Source: Phyto melanocephala (lineage: Eukaryota; Arthropoda; Insecta; Diptera; Rhinophoridae). Taken from it: DNA of 64,000 nt. Made by a program: the position numbers and the translations under genes. Below the pieces are notes generated by a model. That model was not told the DNA's origin and ran no database searches. It saw nothing but the letters and a program-made list of their open reading frames with translations. Location: the NCBI GenBank assembly GCA_941918925.1, contig OW799237.1:17031201-17095200 (forward strand), given 5' to 3'. Positions within the stretch are counted from its first letter, which is position 1. The number at the start of each line of letters is the position of its first letter. Positions 12,901 to 23,559 of the stretch are shown here, in pieces.

Positions 12901-14650
12901 ATTAAGAGGAATTATTATAAGAAAGTTGAGAATGAAATTTCATATGTATTATATGTTTGGGTGCCAGCAAGACTTGTCGCCAATTTTTTTTAATTCTATA
13001 AGGGGTATTGAATTTATTTGGTTACTGTATAGCATACATAAGAATACTTAAACCAAGTCATATTCATACAGGTAATATGCATAACATAATAAAAAAATGT
13101 CTTAAAAAACTTACAGTAAGCAAAATAAAACTTTTGCATCATTTTGAATTTTTGGCGTAGAATACGTCTTACCTTACGGTATAGGGAGTCATGTCAGATT
13201 ATTATTGTTGTAATGTTTATTTCAATGATTATGAGGAAACGGCGAGATAACTTTTTTTAAAAATTTTTTTTGTAGTTAAATGGAGATGTTATCTTTCGTT
13301 TGATATACATTTCATATTGGTTGATATCTTCCTAATATTTAAATTTCTTAAGTGAAAATTGTTTAAATACATACACTCAAATATATGTGTGGTGTTTGGT
13401 TGAGTGTTTGAGTTTGTAGCGTGAACACAAACTATGCTGCTGTTTCAGTGTGGACACAAACCTTCGGCTGTTGCTTTGATTGATGAAATATTGAAATTTC
13501 GTATATTTACTTATGTATTTAAGTGAAACAAAATTTTAAATGTGAATTTGACATGGATATATAATTATAAAAAATATATGAAAAAATTAATTCATACATT
13601 TTTGTGTTAAATGAAAGTGCTGCCAAGTAAGCAAAATAACAATGCTGCTTGATGCTGTTTGACAGTAGCGGACAGTTGACGTTTAGTATTCTACGTTAAA
13701 CTTAATGGCCGTGTCTCTGACACAGCCTGCAGGGACAGTCCGTGGCCGAATGCCTCAGACAACTGTCTGCTGTTTTTATTTTATTTTTTTTTGGAAATTA
13801 TTACTTTATGACAATATGGCACTTAGGATACCCTTGTGAACTAGACAATTATAATTTGATTTCGGCAAAAATTTGCATTTTCCTTGCCTGTATAATCAGA
13901 TAAGGGGTGTAAAGTTTTCACTGACAGATCGTGGATGAATGTAATCAGCTGGGCGAGCATCTATATTATGAGGGAAAACGTCCGATGATATTAGAGGCTA
14001 GTGTAAAAATATCAAGTAGTGATACGTAAAATTTGTAAAATTGTGTATCATAGGTCAGAGGTTACTTTTTGAATTTACTGTTTGTTAGTTCAAGAGATGT
14101 TATGTTAAGTCCATGAATATAAAAGAAAATTTTTAAGAGAATGAATAATCTTATTTCCTCGATGACTATACTGTGTACCGCGACACTGCAATATTGTTGT
14201 CAATAATATTTGATATATGAGAAGCATATAATGCTTGGCTATATATATAGCCATGCTATAATGGGAATGGCTATTGGACAGAGCGGATTTTGCATAGATT
14301 AACAGAAGAGACTGTAGTATTTCTAACCATTATGACCAAGACTTTTTTGTTGGCTATTTTTGAACATTTTGCATTATATGTAAATTTAAAAATTAATTGA
14401 AAAAATAATTATTCAAATTAAAAAAATGTTTTTCTACATTTAAAAATTCCCTAACGTTTAAAGAAAACTATATAAAATTTTTTAAAATTTATGCTTTTAA
14501 GCTTAATTTATATGACAGTTGTCGATGTTGAAAATTTAAATCATTGGCAATGAGGAAAAACTGCTTACTTCTGTTTTAGTAAGTTTTTCAGGGAATTACT
14601 TTTAAACCTTTAAGTTGATTTTTTCAAATTGATTCCTTTTTAAATAATGC
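9915..14650. other. AT-rich DNA, nothing recognised
   Basis: No supported gene. At 11170-11560 the plus strand is A/C-rich and T-poor, like a fly 5' UTR. At 13640-13790 a GC-richer patch includes CAGCCTGCAGGGACAG. At 14236-14253 lies an 18-bp perfect palindrome, TGGCTATATATATAGCCA. An older repeat with faint coding-like words may lie at 10330-10620 but was not identified. Confidence 0.4.
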
Positions 14651-14655
14651 TAAAA

Positions 14656-14752
14656 AAAGTTATTATTCTAAGCGATTTTGATTGCTGGATGAATTAAGAA
14701 AATAAGTGTTTGCGCTATTATATCTTGTAAAGCTATACAAAATAGTTGAATG
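14656..14752 (+). repeat. Left copy of a ~95-bp direct repeat
   Basis: This segment (words TTATTATTCTAAGCGATTTT, GCGCTATTAT, GTAAAGCTATACAAAATAG) is repeated in the same orientation at about 15811-15905 with roughly one change in eight bases. The two copies bracket a DINE-A and a GC-richer patch. See the right copy. Confidence 0.6.
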
Positions 14753-14889
14753 TTCATCTGAAAGTAGTTTTAGGTTTATTAACGGTGAGTTAAAGGACGG
14801 ATAATCCGTGAATAGATTCATGCGGATGCATTGCGGCCATGGATGGGTATAGGGCGATTGGAAGTCACCATCTGCTTCCCTATGAATGA

Positions 14890-15040
14890 TTGTTCCATAC
14901 GTTTGAGTAGAGTAGAGTTTTTTTTTATTTATTTAGGTAGTTCACTTCAATTTTTATGTCGAGTCTCAGTCACCTTAGGGCTGAGAACTACTCCCCGAGA
15001 GGAAGCCGCTAGAGCTAGTAGGGCTGGATGACGATTGGCC
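14890..15040. other. GC-richer patch of unknown nature
   Basis: A stretch with words such as CCTTAGGGCTGAGAACTACT and GGAAGCCGCTAGAGCTAGTA stands out from the AT-rich surroundings. It opens a 66-codon frame, but I do not recognise the protein. It may be a fragment of an unidentified repeat. Confidence 0.25.
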
Positions 15041-15077
15041 GAACAAGAGGTTCGTAACATACAATGCCAAGTTTTTT

Positions 15078-15810
15078 TAAACCCTTCACACAGTGAAAAA
15101 GGGTATATATAGGTTCGTCATTCCGTGTGAAATTTCTACAATTTTCAGTTCCGACCCCATAAAGTATATATTTTCTGAAAGCTGTCCGTCTGTCTGTCTA
15201 TCCGTGTGTATGTTGAAATCAACTTTTTGAAGCCCCCCGACATCATTTGGACCCGGGTGAGGTAGTAAAATTTCAGAAATATTTTGGAGTAGATCGGCAT
15301 TGAAAATCAAAAACATCGGTACATAAACACCTGAGATATGAGCAAAAACCCACGACCACCTCGATTTTTTTTCACAAAAACAACATTACAACAACAACAT
15401 ACATACAAACGTGTATACTGGATAGAAAAAACGTGGCATCAAATCCCAGCTGAGCCAAAAAAAACTTTTTTTATTTTTTTTAATTTTTTTTATTTTTTTT
15501 TTAATTTTTATTTAATATACTATTTATATTTTTATTATTTTTTTTTTTAATTATTTTTTTATTTTTGTTATGTTTTATTTTTATTATACATATTTTAATT
15601 ATTTTTTTTTTAAATTTTTTTTTTATTTTTTTGAACATACATACGTAAATTCAAAATTTTACAATGGGATGTTTTTATATATGTATGTTTTTTATATGTA
15701 TGTACGTATTATGTATGTACGTATTATGTATGTACGTTATTGCATGACTACACGTTGTGAAGGGTATATAGAATTCGGCATGGCCGAATAAAGCGCTCTT
15801 ACTTGTTTTG
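15078..15810 (+). mobile_element. DINE-A, DINE-1-like non-autonomous Helitron
   Basis: The head is AAACCCTTCACACAGTG followed by GAAAAAGGGTATATATAGG, a stem-loop. Then come GTCATTCCGTGTG, GACCCCATAAAGTATATATT, a (GTCY)n run and GTTGAAATCAACTTTTTGAAG. The middle has the word AATCCCAGCTGAGCC and a long T/A tract. The tail is GGGTATATAGAATTCGGC...GCCGAATAAAGCGCTC followed by TTACTTGTTTT. This order of blocks is that of Drosophila DINE-1/INE-1 as I remember it. No Rep/helicase is encoded. The minus-strand 76-codon frame in the head is not considered a gene. Confidence 0.75.
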
Positions 15811-15905
15811 AAATCAGTTATTACTCTAAACGATTTTGATTGATGAAAATAAGGAAATAAGTTTTTACGCTATTATTTTCTGTAAAGCTTATCAAAATAG
15901 TTGAC
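15811..15905 (+). repeat. Right copy of the ~95-bp direct repeat
   Basis: It matches 14656-14752 in order and orientation (TTATTACTCTAAACGATTTT, ACGCTATTAT, GTAAAGCTTATCAAAATAG). It begins directly after the DINE-A tail, which suggests that the Helitron landed at the edge of an older local duplication. Confidence 0.6.
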
Positions 15906-16415
15906 GGAAGCTTTAGATTAATAAAATTCAATGGTTTTATAATCCCAGTTTACCCTAATGTCAACTTCAGCATTTACTCGTTTTTGCTATAGATATTTTA
16001 ATTCTTATACATTACTATATACATATTAACATTAGTGACAAACTTCTACCTGGTTTTTTTTCCAGGATGGGTAAAATATGTACATTAAGAGCTCTTTTAT
16101 AATTGTGTTTAAGATGGCTTTGTAATAAAATAGAAAGCAAAGTTTGATAACGATTACGTCGAACTGCCTGCTCATATGAATTCATATGCTAATCGTATTA
16201 AACCACAATAAAAACTAAAACACGTAACTTTTAAGAATATAGACGATAAAAATTTGTTTTTGAATCTATGTGCAATATGCTGAAATCACTTTGATAACTT
16301 TTTATTTGACACAGGTAATGTGTCTTTTAAGTATAGGCTGGGAATACCTTATAAAAAATAGATGACTCATTTTTAGAACAATTTCTTAAAGTTTTAATAA
16401 TATTTTTACATTTTT
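15906..16415. other. AT-rich DNA, nothing recognised
   Basis: No frame, repeat or RNA feature could be supported in this stretch. Confidence 0.4.
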
Positions 16416-16419
16416 TTTT

Positions 16420-16760
16420 AATTTTTCTTATCTTTCTTAAACTTTAAAGCATGATTAAATGCAAAAATTAAATTATCCTATCGTTCAAAAAAATAAAACT
16501 GCGAGCAAATATTAGAGATAAGATAGAAAGCAAATTGCATATCTAGACTAATCTAATATATAATACACTTATTTACTTTAAACTCATGCGAGTGTAAATA
16601 TAACAATTCTTATTTAACTTATTGATAAGAAAGTTTAAACAGGTTACGGTATAATTGGAGTGAAACGTAAAAATTATTTTAAAGCTAGCAGTGGTTCAGT
16701 CAATATCAGTTCAGTTTAATGAAAACAATTTAATAATAAAAAAAATTTATATTAAAGAAA
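16420..16760 (+). promoter_or_regulatory. GATA-rich upstream region of the 51-residue His-rich gene
   Basis: WGATAR-type sites are seen at about 16428 (TTATCTTT, reverse), 16515-16525 (AGATAAGATAG) and 16623 (TGATAAGA). A weak TATA-like TATAATT lies at 16650. Arthropod initiator-like TCAGT words lie at 16696, 16706 and 16711. The TATA-to-initiator distance is longer than the usual 30 bp, so the start site is not fixed. Clustered GATA sites are common upstream of fly midgut genes; gut expression is inference. Confidence 0.4.
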
Positions 16761-16916
16761 ATGCCACCGCCACGACACGGTCATAGCCACGGTCATGCCG
16801 GGCCACATCATCATGGAGCACCACATCACCATCTTTATGGAAGACCACCGCCACATCATTATCCTCATCATTATAGTCCACCACACAGAGTTGTTTTCTG
16901 TTGTACTATTATGTAG
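16761..16916 (+). CDS. Small histidine/proline-rich protein (51 aa) with C-terminal CTIM
   Basis: The frame runs from an ATG in an A-rich context (AAAGAAAATG) to TAG. It encodes about 51 residues, beginning MPPPRHGHSHGHAG and rich in H, P and G (HHHG and PHHH clusters). The product ends VVFCCTIM. The last four residues, CTIM, fit a CaaX prenylation box, with a second Cys just upstream. Clustered histidines suggest metal binding, which is inference. There is no signal peptide. A GATA-rich region lies upstream and an AATAAA at 17096. It faces a second His-rich gene (18737-19003) across a DINE insertion. Another frame stays open past the TAG to 17043, so the end of the gene may have been altered by a frameshift. 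Flies have small single-exon His-rich genes of this kind, but I cannot name an orthologue. Confidence 0.6.
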   Translation: MPPPRHGHSHGHAGPHHHGAPHHHLYGRPPPHHYPHHYSPPHRVVFCCTIM

Positions 16917-17095
16917 AAGACTGTTATTTAAATACAATGTTCGTTATCAAAAATTACGATTTGCTGCGTTATGGAAGTTTTACGATATTGCTAATAAACC
17001 ACAAGAAATGTTATTATGCAAACCAGGAGAAGCTTTTTATTAAGTACAAATTTTGAATTTTATTTAAAAATTAATAGAAAATGTACATAAATATG

Positions 17096-17101
17096 AATAA
17101 A
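17096..17101 (+). terminator. Polyadenylation signal AATAAA
   Basis: A canonical AATAAA lies 180 bp after the stop of the His-rich frame at 16761-16916 and before the DINE-B. It is plausible but unproven in an A-rich genome. Confidence 0.3.
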
Positions 17102-17214
17102 TTTGTGTGAGTTTGAAGAGCTTAAGGAATGAAGAATGATGGATGAAGGATCCATCGTAAAAATGCAAAATTTTGTCTGTGACCTATTATAATTAAACTA
17201 ATGCCCATTTTTTT

Positions 17215-18672
17215 AACCACCACCAAAAAAATGGAGGGGGTATATTTATTTTGTTATTGCGTTTGTACAAAGTATATATTTTTTGAGTCCTGGTATTATT
17301 TTAGGGCGATCTAGCTATGTCCGCCCATCTGGCCGTGTGTTGAAATCATGATAGAGCTCGAACCGAAAAAGTAAGGGGGATCAGATTTTTTCAGAAAGTT
17401 TTGTATACATAAGCTTTGTTTGGTATTTAAAATGGGCTAAATCGGTATATTAGGAAGGGAGTTACAGCTTGTAATGCAAGAGTAGGTCAAAAAAACCTAT
17501 CCTTCCAACATCGAATAAAATGCAATTGTGTCTAAACGCATTGACGTAAAACGAAGAAATTCCGAATGTATATTTTATTTTATTTTCAACAAAAAAAAGC
17601 CACAAAAGCCAATAAAACTATAAACTATAAAACTATATAGCAAAGAATACTCTAAAATATAAAATAATTTTTAATAAAAAAAAAAAACTTTCACCAAAAA
17701 TTACTGAAAGCTATACATTACCAAAAGAGTTATAGATCAAAACGTACGAAAATTTATACCGCACAATGTTTCTTTCGGTATATTTAAAATTTAAAACGTA
17801 ATAAAACTGACAAGATTAGATGTATAAATTCTGAAATTTTTTAGAAAATTGCATTTCAATTAAAAAACTTGCAATAACGGGAAATTAAAGTGACACTTCC
17901 ACATTAGCGCCCACCTCCCATATAACGGTATATTTCAAATCTATATGATTTCTCTATGGACAAAGATTTTGGTAGAATAAAGGTTTCTATACTGAAATAT
18001 AGAAGTTGATTTTATCAGCAGAAACTACTTTGACACGCCTACTTCAACGCCCACTTCTCTTATAGTATACTGTTAATGAAATTAAAAAGTTCATAAAACC
18101 GAAAAATTGAGGTGTATGATGATAAAATTTCGCAAATATAACTTACTGGCAAATTTATTCATGCCAATATAAGCATAATTCCAAAAAATTAAGGTGACAC
18201 GCCCACTTTAACACCACCCCCTTCCCCGGTCCTATATGATGCTTAAACTTAAACTCATATTATTTTTTTCTGGACAAAAATTCTTAAAAAAAAATAAGTC
18301 TGTAATGAATTATCTGATTTGAATGCAAACATTAATTATATAATTTGAAAAGTAGAAAGTGCCATGCCCACAAAAAACTAATATTATTATTTAACTACCT
18401 CTGGGTACAAAACTATATTCTTTGGATTCCCTTAAAATACAACATTGTTGAAAAAGAGAGTCAGTAGTGGCATTTCTAATGTAGAAATTCTTAATTTTTC
18501 ATTGTAAGAATAAATGCAAGGAAATAAATTAATAGTAAATCGAAGTTGCATAAAGAATTAAAACATGTGTTAGCGATTACTGTTAAAAAACAAAATAATC
18601 AATTTTGTACACAAAATTGGTGGTGGGTATCAAAAATTCGCCACAGCTGCATATAGTGTTTTTGCTTGTTTT
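17215..18672 (+). mobile_element. DINE-B, DINE-1-like non-autonomous Helitron
   Basis: The head reads CCACCACCAAAAAAATGG followed by GGGGTATA. Next come a CGATCTAGCTATGTCCG block, the CATCGAATAAAATG block and several ACACGCC/CGCCCAC segments typical of the family. The tail is ATTGGTGGTGGGTATCAAAAA, a decayed TTCGCCACAGCTGCATA hairpin, and TTGCTTGTTTT. It lies exactly between the two convergent His-rich genes. Its divergence from the 48443 copy suggests an old insertion. Confidence 0.75.
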
Positions 18673-18684
18673 AAATTCTTTACT

Positions 18685-18690
18685 TTTATT
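18685..18690 (-). terminator. Polyadenylation signal for the minus-strand His-rich gene
   Basis: TTTATT on the plus strand gives AATAAA on the minus strand, 47-52 bp downstream of the TAA at 18737-18739. It lies just outside the DINE-B tail. Confidence 0.4.
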
Positions 18691-18736
18691 AAAAAGGGTT
18701 TTGTCAAACATTAATTATTACATTGTTGTACTCATC

Positions 18737-19003
18737 TTAATGATGATGAGCGTAATGTGGTGGCCCATGATGATGTTCATGATGTGGAGCGCCATGATGT
18801 GGTGGGCTATATTGTGGAGGACCATGATGTGGAGCATTACTATGTGCAGGGCCGCGTTGTTGTGACTGTCCATGATGTGAAGGACCATGGTGAGGTGGCG
18901 GCAGTGGCCCATGGTGCTGGTGCGATGGTCCGAAGTGCTGGCACGGCGGCCTCAAATGTGCTGGCCCATGATAAGTTGGGCAGTGATGGCAATGTGTAGG
19001 CAT
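18737..19003 (-). CDS. Histidine/proline-rich protein (88 aa)
   Basis: The minus-strand frame of 88 residues begins MPTHCHHCPTYHGPAH and continues as irregular repeats of HHGP, PHHG and QHHGP, ending in HYAHHH and TAA. About a third of the residues are His and a fifth Pro. There are three Cys, all in the first 21 residues, two of them in CHHC. No signal peptide or membrane segment is visible. The bias and the starting MP match the gene at 16761-16916, which faces it, so they are probably a local duplicated pair. Histidine clusters suggest binding of a transition metal (inference). A polyadenylation signal follows closely and GATA sites lie upstream. The overlapping frames on both strands are shadows of the GTGATG-like repeats. 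Confidence 0.65.
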   Translation of the reverse strand: MPTHCHHCPTYHGPAHLRPPCQHFGPSHQHHGPLPPPHHGPSHHGQSQQRGPAHSNAPHHGPPQYSPPHHGAPHHEHHHGPPHYAHHH

Positions 19004-19340
19004 ATTTTTTTAGAGATTAAACAAATCTCGCAGTAAATGCTCAATGAACTCAACAGCTTTAAAGTTATTTTAAAACTAAGTGCACATATGCAATTTTATA
19101 TGAAATAATTTATAATTTTTGAGATAAGGATTTTGGTTATAGAAACCAATAATAATCTAACCTTATCAGTTATAGAAGTGTTATACTTAAAGATAAAAAT
19201 GTAAAAACTTTTCTGTGATTAATTTTTAAAAATATTTAAACAACCGGCAATGACTATTAAATAAAAAAATTACAATATAATATGAGAAGCAGAATGACTA
19301 GAAACAATTTATCTGCTAAAACCATAAAGATAAAAGTACT
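19004..19340 (-). promoter_or_regulatory. Upstream region of the 88-aa His-rich gene
   Basis: Reading on the minus strand, a TATAAAA lies at 19100-19094, followed about 23 bp downstream by an initiator-like CTTAGTT. GATA-type sites lie at about 19131 (AGATAAGG), 19163 (CTTATC), 19190 (AGATAA) and 19327 (AGATAAAAG). The layout resembles that upstream of the sister gene. Confidence 0.4.
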
Positions 19341-19344
19341 GACA

Positions 19345-20245
19345 AAACATACACTGCTATGAGTCATAAAGTTGTAATAAAAACTAAATGATTATTCATA
19401 CATTCAACTAGGTCAAGAGTATTTTTTTTAACAGAAAATTTCTTTTATTACAAAACTAACACTTTTAAAGAAACATAAATCCAATGATTTTGTATAAATT
19501 CTTATACTGCACACTAGAATTTAGTGTAGCACTAGAGGCACTAGAAACCTTTTCACATGAGTTACTACAGCAGCTTCACTACACTATAATTTTACTCACT
19601 CATGTTTTACAAAAGAACTCAACTAAAAAGCCCTTTTATGTGGTGCGGTACTTTAGTAAGCAGTAGTTGGCAGTAAGTAAAACGTTAAAGCATACAAATA
19701 TGTAGTGGTAATGACAGCATCAGCTACTAGAGCAATTGCAGTTTCATTATACTTGAAACACTGCACACACACACATTTATTCATACTTACATACTTACAT
19801 ATGAACATGCTTTTATTTGCTCCTGTGCTATGCATGTATAAATGCAACACTCTGTCAATTCAAACCAAGCGTATGTTGCACATACATTTACTTTTACATG
19901 TATAGTCTTCGTATATGAAATAAAATATAAAACCCACTTGGTTTTCTCATTTTATATATTTTATATTCTATACAGTTATAAAAGTTTAAACTACTTACAT
20001 GCTGTCATACATAACCCTATAGTTTTGTGCTTGTATAAGTAGTCGGCAATGCCTGCCGTTGTGTATATGTGTGTCTATACGCGTATTGCAACTTCCTAAT
20101 TAAAGTTTAATTACGCTAGTTTTTTACGCTCTTTTCTTGTTGCAAAAGATGCTAAGGCAGAAGAATTTAAATTTTATTTGAATTCAATACGACTTTAATC
20201 TACTGTACTTGTAGTTGAATTTAACAAAAAAAAAATTTTTTAATT
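19345..20245. other. AT-rich DNA, nothing recognised
   Basis: Short open frames here have no coding character. A CA-rich microsatellite-like run lies at about 19763-19772. Confidence 0.4.
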
Positions 20246-20248
20246 GAT

Positions 20249-20562
20249 TATTCGGGATATGCTGCCATTTAATCTTTCACTGATATTTATATCATTCCTA
20301 TGTCATTATCAGTAGACCTTTACCCGAATTCTTGAAAAAGTTCGAGATGATCTGGGGTTCCCCGGTGGTCTAGTCAGTAGTGTGATGGTCTGCTAGTTTG
20401 GGGGTTGCGGGGTCGATTCCTGCCAGAGACTCTGCACTGGTCTGCTTCTCTTTCTCTTCTATTCTAACTATTTAAAGTCTCCGGGTCTCCTACCTTAAGA
20501 TGATCTGGCATAAGCATTAGTGAAATATTACAAAAAATTTAGTTGATATCATATCCCGAATA
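20249..20562. mobile_element. Small inverted-repeat element carrying a SINE
   Basis: A perfect 13-bp inverted repeat, TATTCGGGATATG at 20249-20261 and CATATCCCGAATA at 20550-20562, brackets the SINE at 20356-20497. Without the SINE and its duplicated target it would be a MITE of about 160 bp. Superfamily and target duplication could not be fixed. Confidence 0.4.
20356..20497 (+). mobile_element. tRNA-derived SINE, copy 1
   Basis: It has a pol III box A-like TGGTCTAGTCAGTAG and a box B-like GGGGTCGATTCCTGCC, in tRNA spacing. A pyrimidine-rich CTGCTTCTCTTTCTCTTC body follows. The element is flanked by an 11-bp direct repeat, AGATGATCTGG, at 20345-20355 and 20498-20508, a target-site duplication. 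The body matches the reverse-oriented copy at 25008-25172, but the 3' tails differ. Confidence 0.75.
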
Positions 20563-23490
20563 GTTAAGTAAAACTATTCGTTCTTAAATAAAATAAATGG
20601 AACAATGATCTTAAGTTGAGGTGGATTTCTTTAGTGCGCCACCACTTGGTTCGCCCTATATTTCCTGTCTGTCCGAAATCTTGTGTTATAATAATGACTA
20701 AGATGATGCCCAAGCACTAAGATATCGATTTTGTTTCAATATGTATGAATTCAACGTCTGAAGTCCTTAAATTCTAGAAGATAATAAAAGACATATTCAC
20801 TAATAATTTCTAATTCCTTGTTATCACAACTTCTGCAAAAGGTAAATATTAAAATGCATACTTTTTTGTATGTGGTCCTAGAGATCATTATGCAGTAATT
20901 ACCGCCTTAAAGATGCTTCAGTAGACTCTGGGCATTATTAGCACCTCCTCAAATCCATTTTAATAAAGATTTTTTTTGTAGCCTAAAATTTATTGGTAGA
21001 GATCCATAACCAAAAAGCCAGAGTATCTCACTTTTTTTCCGGCTTCGCAAATCCACCTATATCTCTGTATAGGAAGATGAAGACACTTAAACAATAAATA
21101 ATGCTGAGTTTTATGATCCTCCTCCAGTTACAAAATATTGTTTCAGCAATACACCTTAATTCCATATTTTGCTTTAAACTTAAGTAAATCTTCTTTTAAG
21201 AATTCAAAAATGCTACAATATTATTTAGTTTTAATTTTATTTTAAAGGGTCTTTACAAGTCTCCTTGAACCTTTGAAAAGAAAACTTTTTCTTCTACATA
21301 TTTTCTCTTTTTCTTTTCCGTCACTGTCCTGTCTTGCATTTAATGTCTTTAATAAAAATATGTTATTTTCAATATTTTTTTCATTTTTTAAACATGTTCC
21401 CTTTAAAGGATTAAATATTGAACAGATTCTTATTTTATCTATACAAGGAAGTAAAAAAAAAAAAGACAAGACAATGTCGATAGCAACATAAAAGAATATT
21501 ATAAAGAATACATGGTTTCATGATAAAAAAATAAAAAAATAAAATAAATAACAAGGCAAAAGCTACAACTTTTTCTTAGAACAAAAATATTTAATTAAAT
21601 ATTGTAAAACTTTGTTATGTATGTATAAACAAAATTATTGTTTGTGCTCGTACTGTATGTATGTATGTCTTCCACCTGCATATGTGTAGTTATTTTTAGA
21701 AAATAGTCATATCGTTGTTGTTAGACAGTGCATAGTTACAAATTAGAGGTATTATTTAATAATACTAAAAGCAACAGTAAAACAATATCGAACTTTCTAA
21801 TTAAAATAATTGATGCCTGAAAATATGCTGTAATTAAATGGATTGAAAGGAAGTGTTTGGTTAGGTGTGTAGTGGAGATGGAATTGAACTTTAAAGGAAA
21901 AGGTATTTAATGGTTATTGGTATTATTTTACTTTAATAGTATAATCTGACTTTAAAAAATGGACAATAAGCGATGCAATTGGTTGAACTATTTGATACAA
22001 TTTTAACTTAAGAGGACTAGCTAATTAAAAGTTGTGAAAAAAATATGTCCCTAGAGTGAACAAAAAGTTGGGCTTGTGTTCTTATAGGGGCTGGATCCTC
22101 AGACTAGTTGAATGTTTGCTGCGGAAAAGTGGAATTATTAGATCGAATACAAAGATAACAGACCTACGCCACTGTCGTCAATTTAACATATTTATGCTTT
22201 ATCTAGCGTTTTTTCAATTTATCAAGATTTAAAAAAAATTTATATAAAATTCTACGCTTTTTCTAGTAGATTTTTTATATATTGTTTTACTTTTGTGAAA
22301 TGTTTAAAAGTTTCAGGTTTTTATTAAACATTTCTAGAAGGTTATAGTTTTCCAACACAAGTTATTGGATGTTCTGATAACAGTAAGAAAATAATATTAA
22401 AGATGAGAATACTTACTAACATAAATTAATAGATGTATCATTTTTAAAATGGTGACAAAGAAATATCAATTATTTTTTGAATTTTCTGATTTCAATCTAA
22501 GCCAGCTAGGATGTGTTGCACGTAAGGAAAACTGCACAGCGTTCGATTCCTCTTTCGGTCATATTCTAAATCTCCACACACTTTTAATAAGTTAGATGTT
22601 TTCTGTTTGACTAACAAAATGTTCACTTAATTTTTAAATGAAAATTAACACGTTTGCCACGTTAGCTATTACATATATTATGTGCAATAAGACGATGCAA
22701 TATGCTAAAATGTTCTGGTGTAATTATGTTTACCACCTTCCTTATATATAATATGATTTAATAGAAATAGTTTTTGGTTAGTTATTGAAATACAAAGGTC
22801 TATGGACAAGCCTCTTTCAATGAGTAAAATTAGTAAGGGTAAGTATTTAACACCGCATCATTCGTTCATTAAAAAGTAAAAACTGACGCAGGAATCTTGA
22901 AAGATTTAATATATTTGTATCATCAGAGTACCAACAGAGTAAATTTCTGCTTTTTGCCATATAATTTATAAACCCTATTCTATCCCCTTTTTATTTCAAT
23001 AAAAAAAAACCAATCTTTTTTTAACTCTAATTTTTTTTTTGGAGGAAAAAACTTCTTTAACATATTTCAAAATTATCTAATCAATGTTTCACATATTTAA
23101 ATACAAAAACTTTTTATACAACTTAAAAGGTATACACAATTTTCCCTTCAGTTGTTGGAAAACATTTATTTATATTGTATGTATCTTGCTAATCTCTTCA
23201 ACGTGTCAGAGAACATGAATGAAAAATTTTACTACATTTTTAAGAATTACTTTTTAAATTGGTTCAAATTTTTTCTGTTGCCTTTAAACGAGATAAGTGT
23301 AAATTTATTCTAATTTTATTTGCTTAATGCTTGTTAATGTTAACAAATTTCCTGTTGTCTCCTAAAAGTATGCCCCAAATATTATATCAAACATTTAAGC
23401 ATACTTTACGGTAAGTGTATTTGTATAACGGTGTTAGTATGTATCAAACAACATCATATTAAATTTTACCTAAAAAAGTTTAACGAATTA
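20563..23490. other. AT-rich DNA, nothing firm
   Basis: No gene is supported. A tRNA-like word GTTCGATTCCTCTTTCGG at about 22541 follows GCCAGCTAGGATG, but the rest of a tRNA fold is missing. GTATGTATGTATG lies near 21653-21667. Confidence 0.4.
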
Positions 23491-23559
23491 CCAATTCAAT
23501 ATATTAAAGTATTTTTTGCGTGTTGCTTTAGCATTCTTCTTTTTTCTATATTTCGGTGG

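Noticed and set aside
15338..15791. Frames rich in F, Y and K in the DINE-A T/A tract
   Set aside because: They are translations of a poly-T/TTTTTATTTT tract within a repeat.
16795..17043. 82-codon plus-strand frame overlapping the 51-residue His-rich gene
   Set aside because: Its first half is an out-of-frame reading of the His codons. The second half could be a former C-terminal part after a frameshift, but that cannot be shown from one sequence.
18605..18999. Frames on both strands overlapping the 88-residue His-rich gene
   Set aside because: The CATGATG-like repeats keep several frames open. Only the H/P/G-rich minus frame has a matching sister gene, a TATA-like box and a nearby polyadenylation signal.
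22500..22570. tRNA gene suggested by GTTCGATTCC
   Set aside because: Only a box B-like word is present. No acceptor or D-arm pairing could be drawn.
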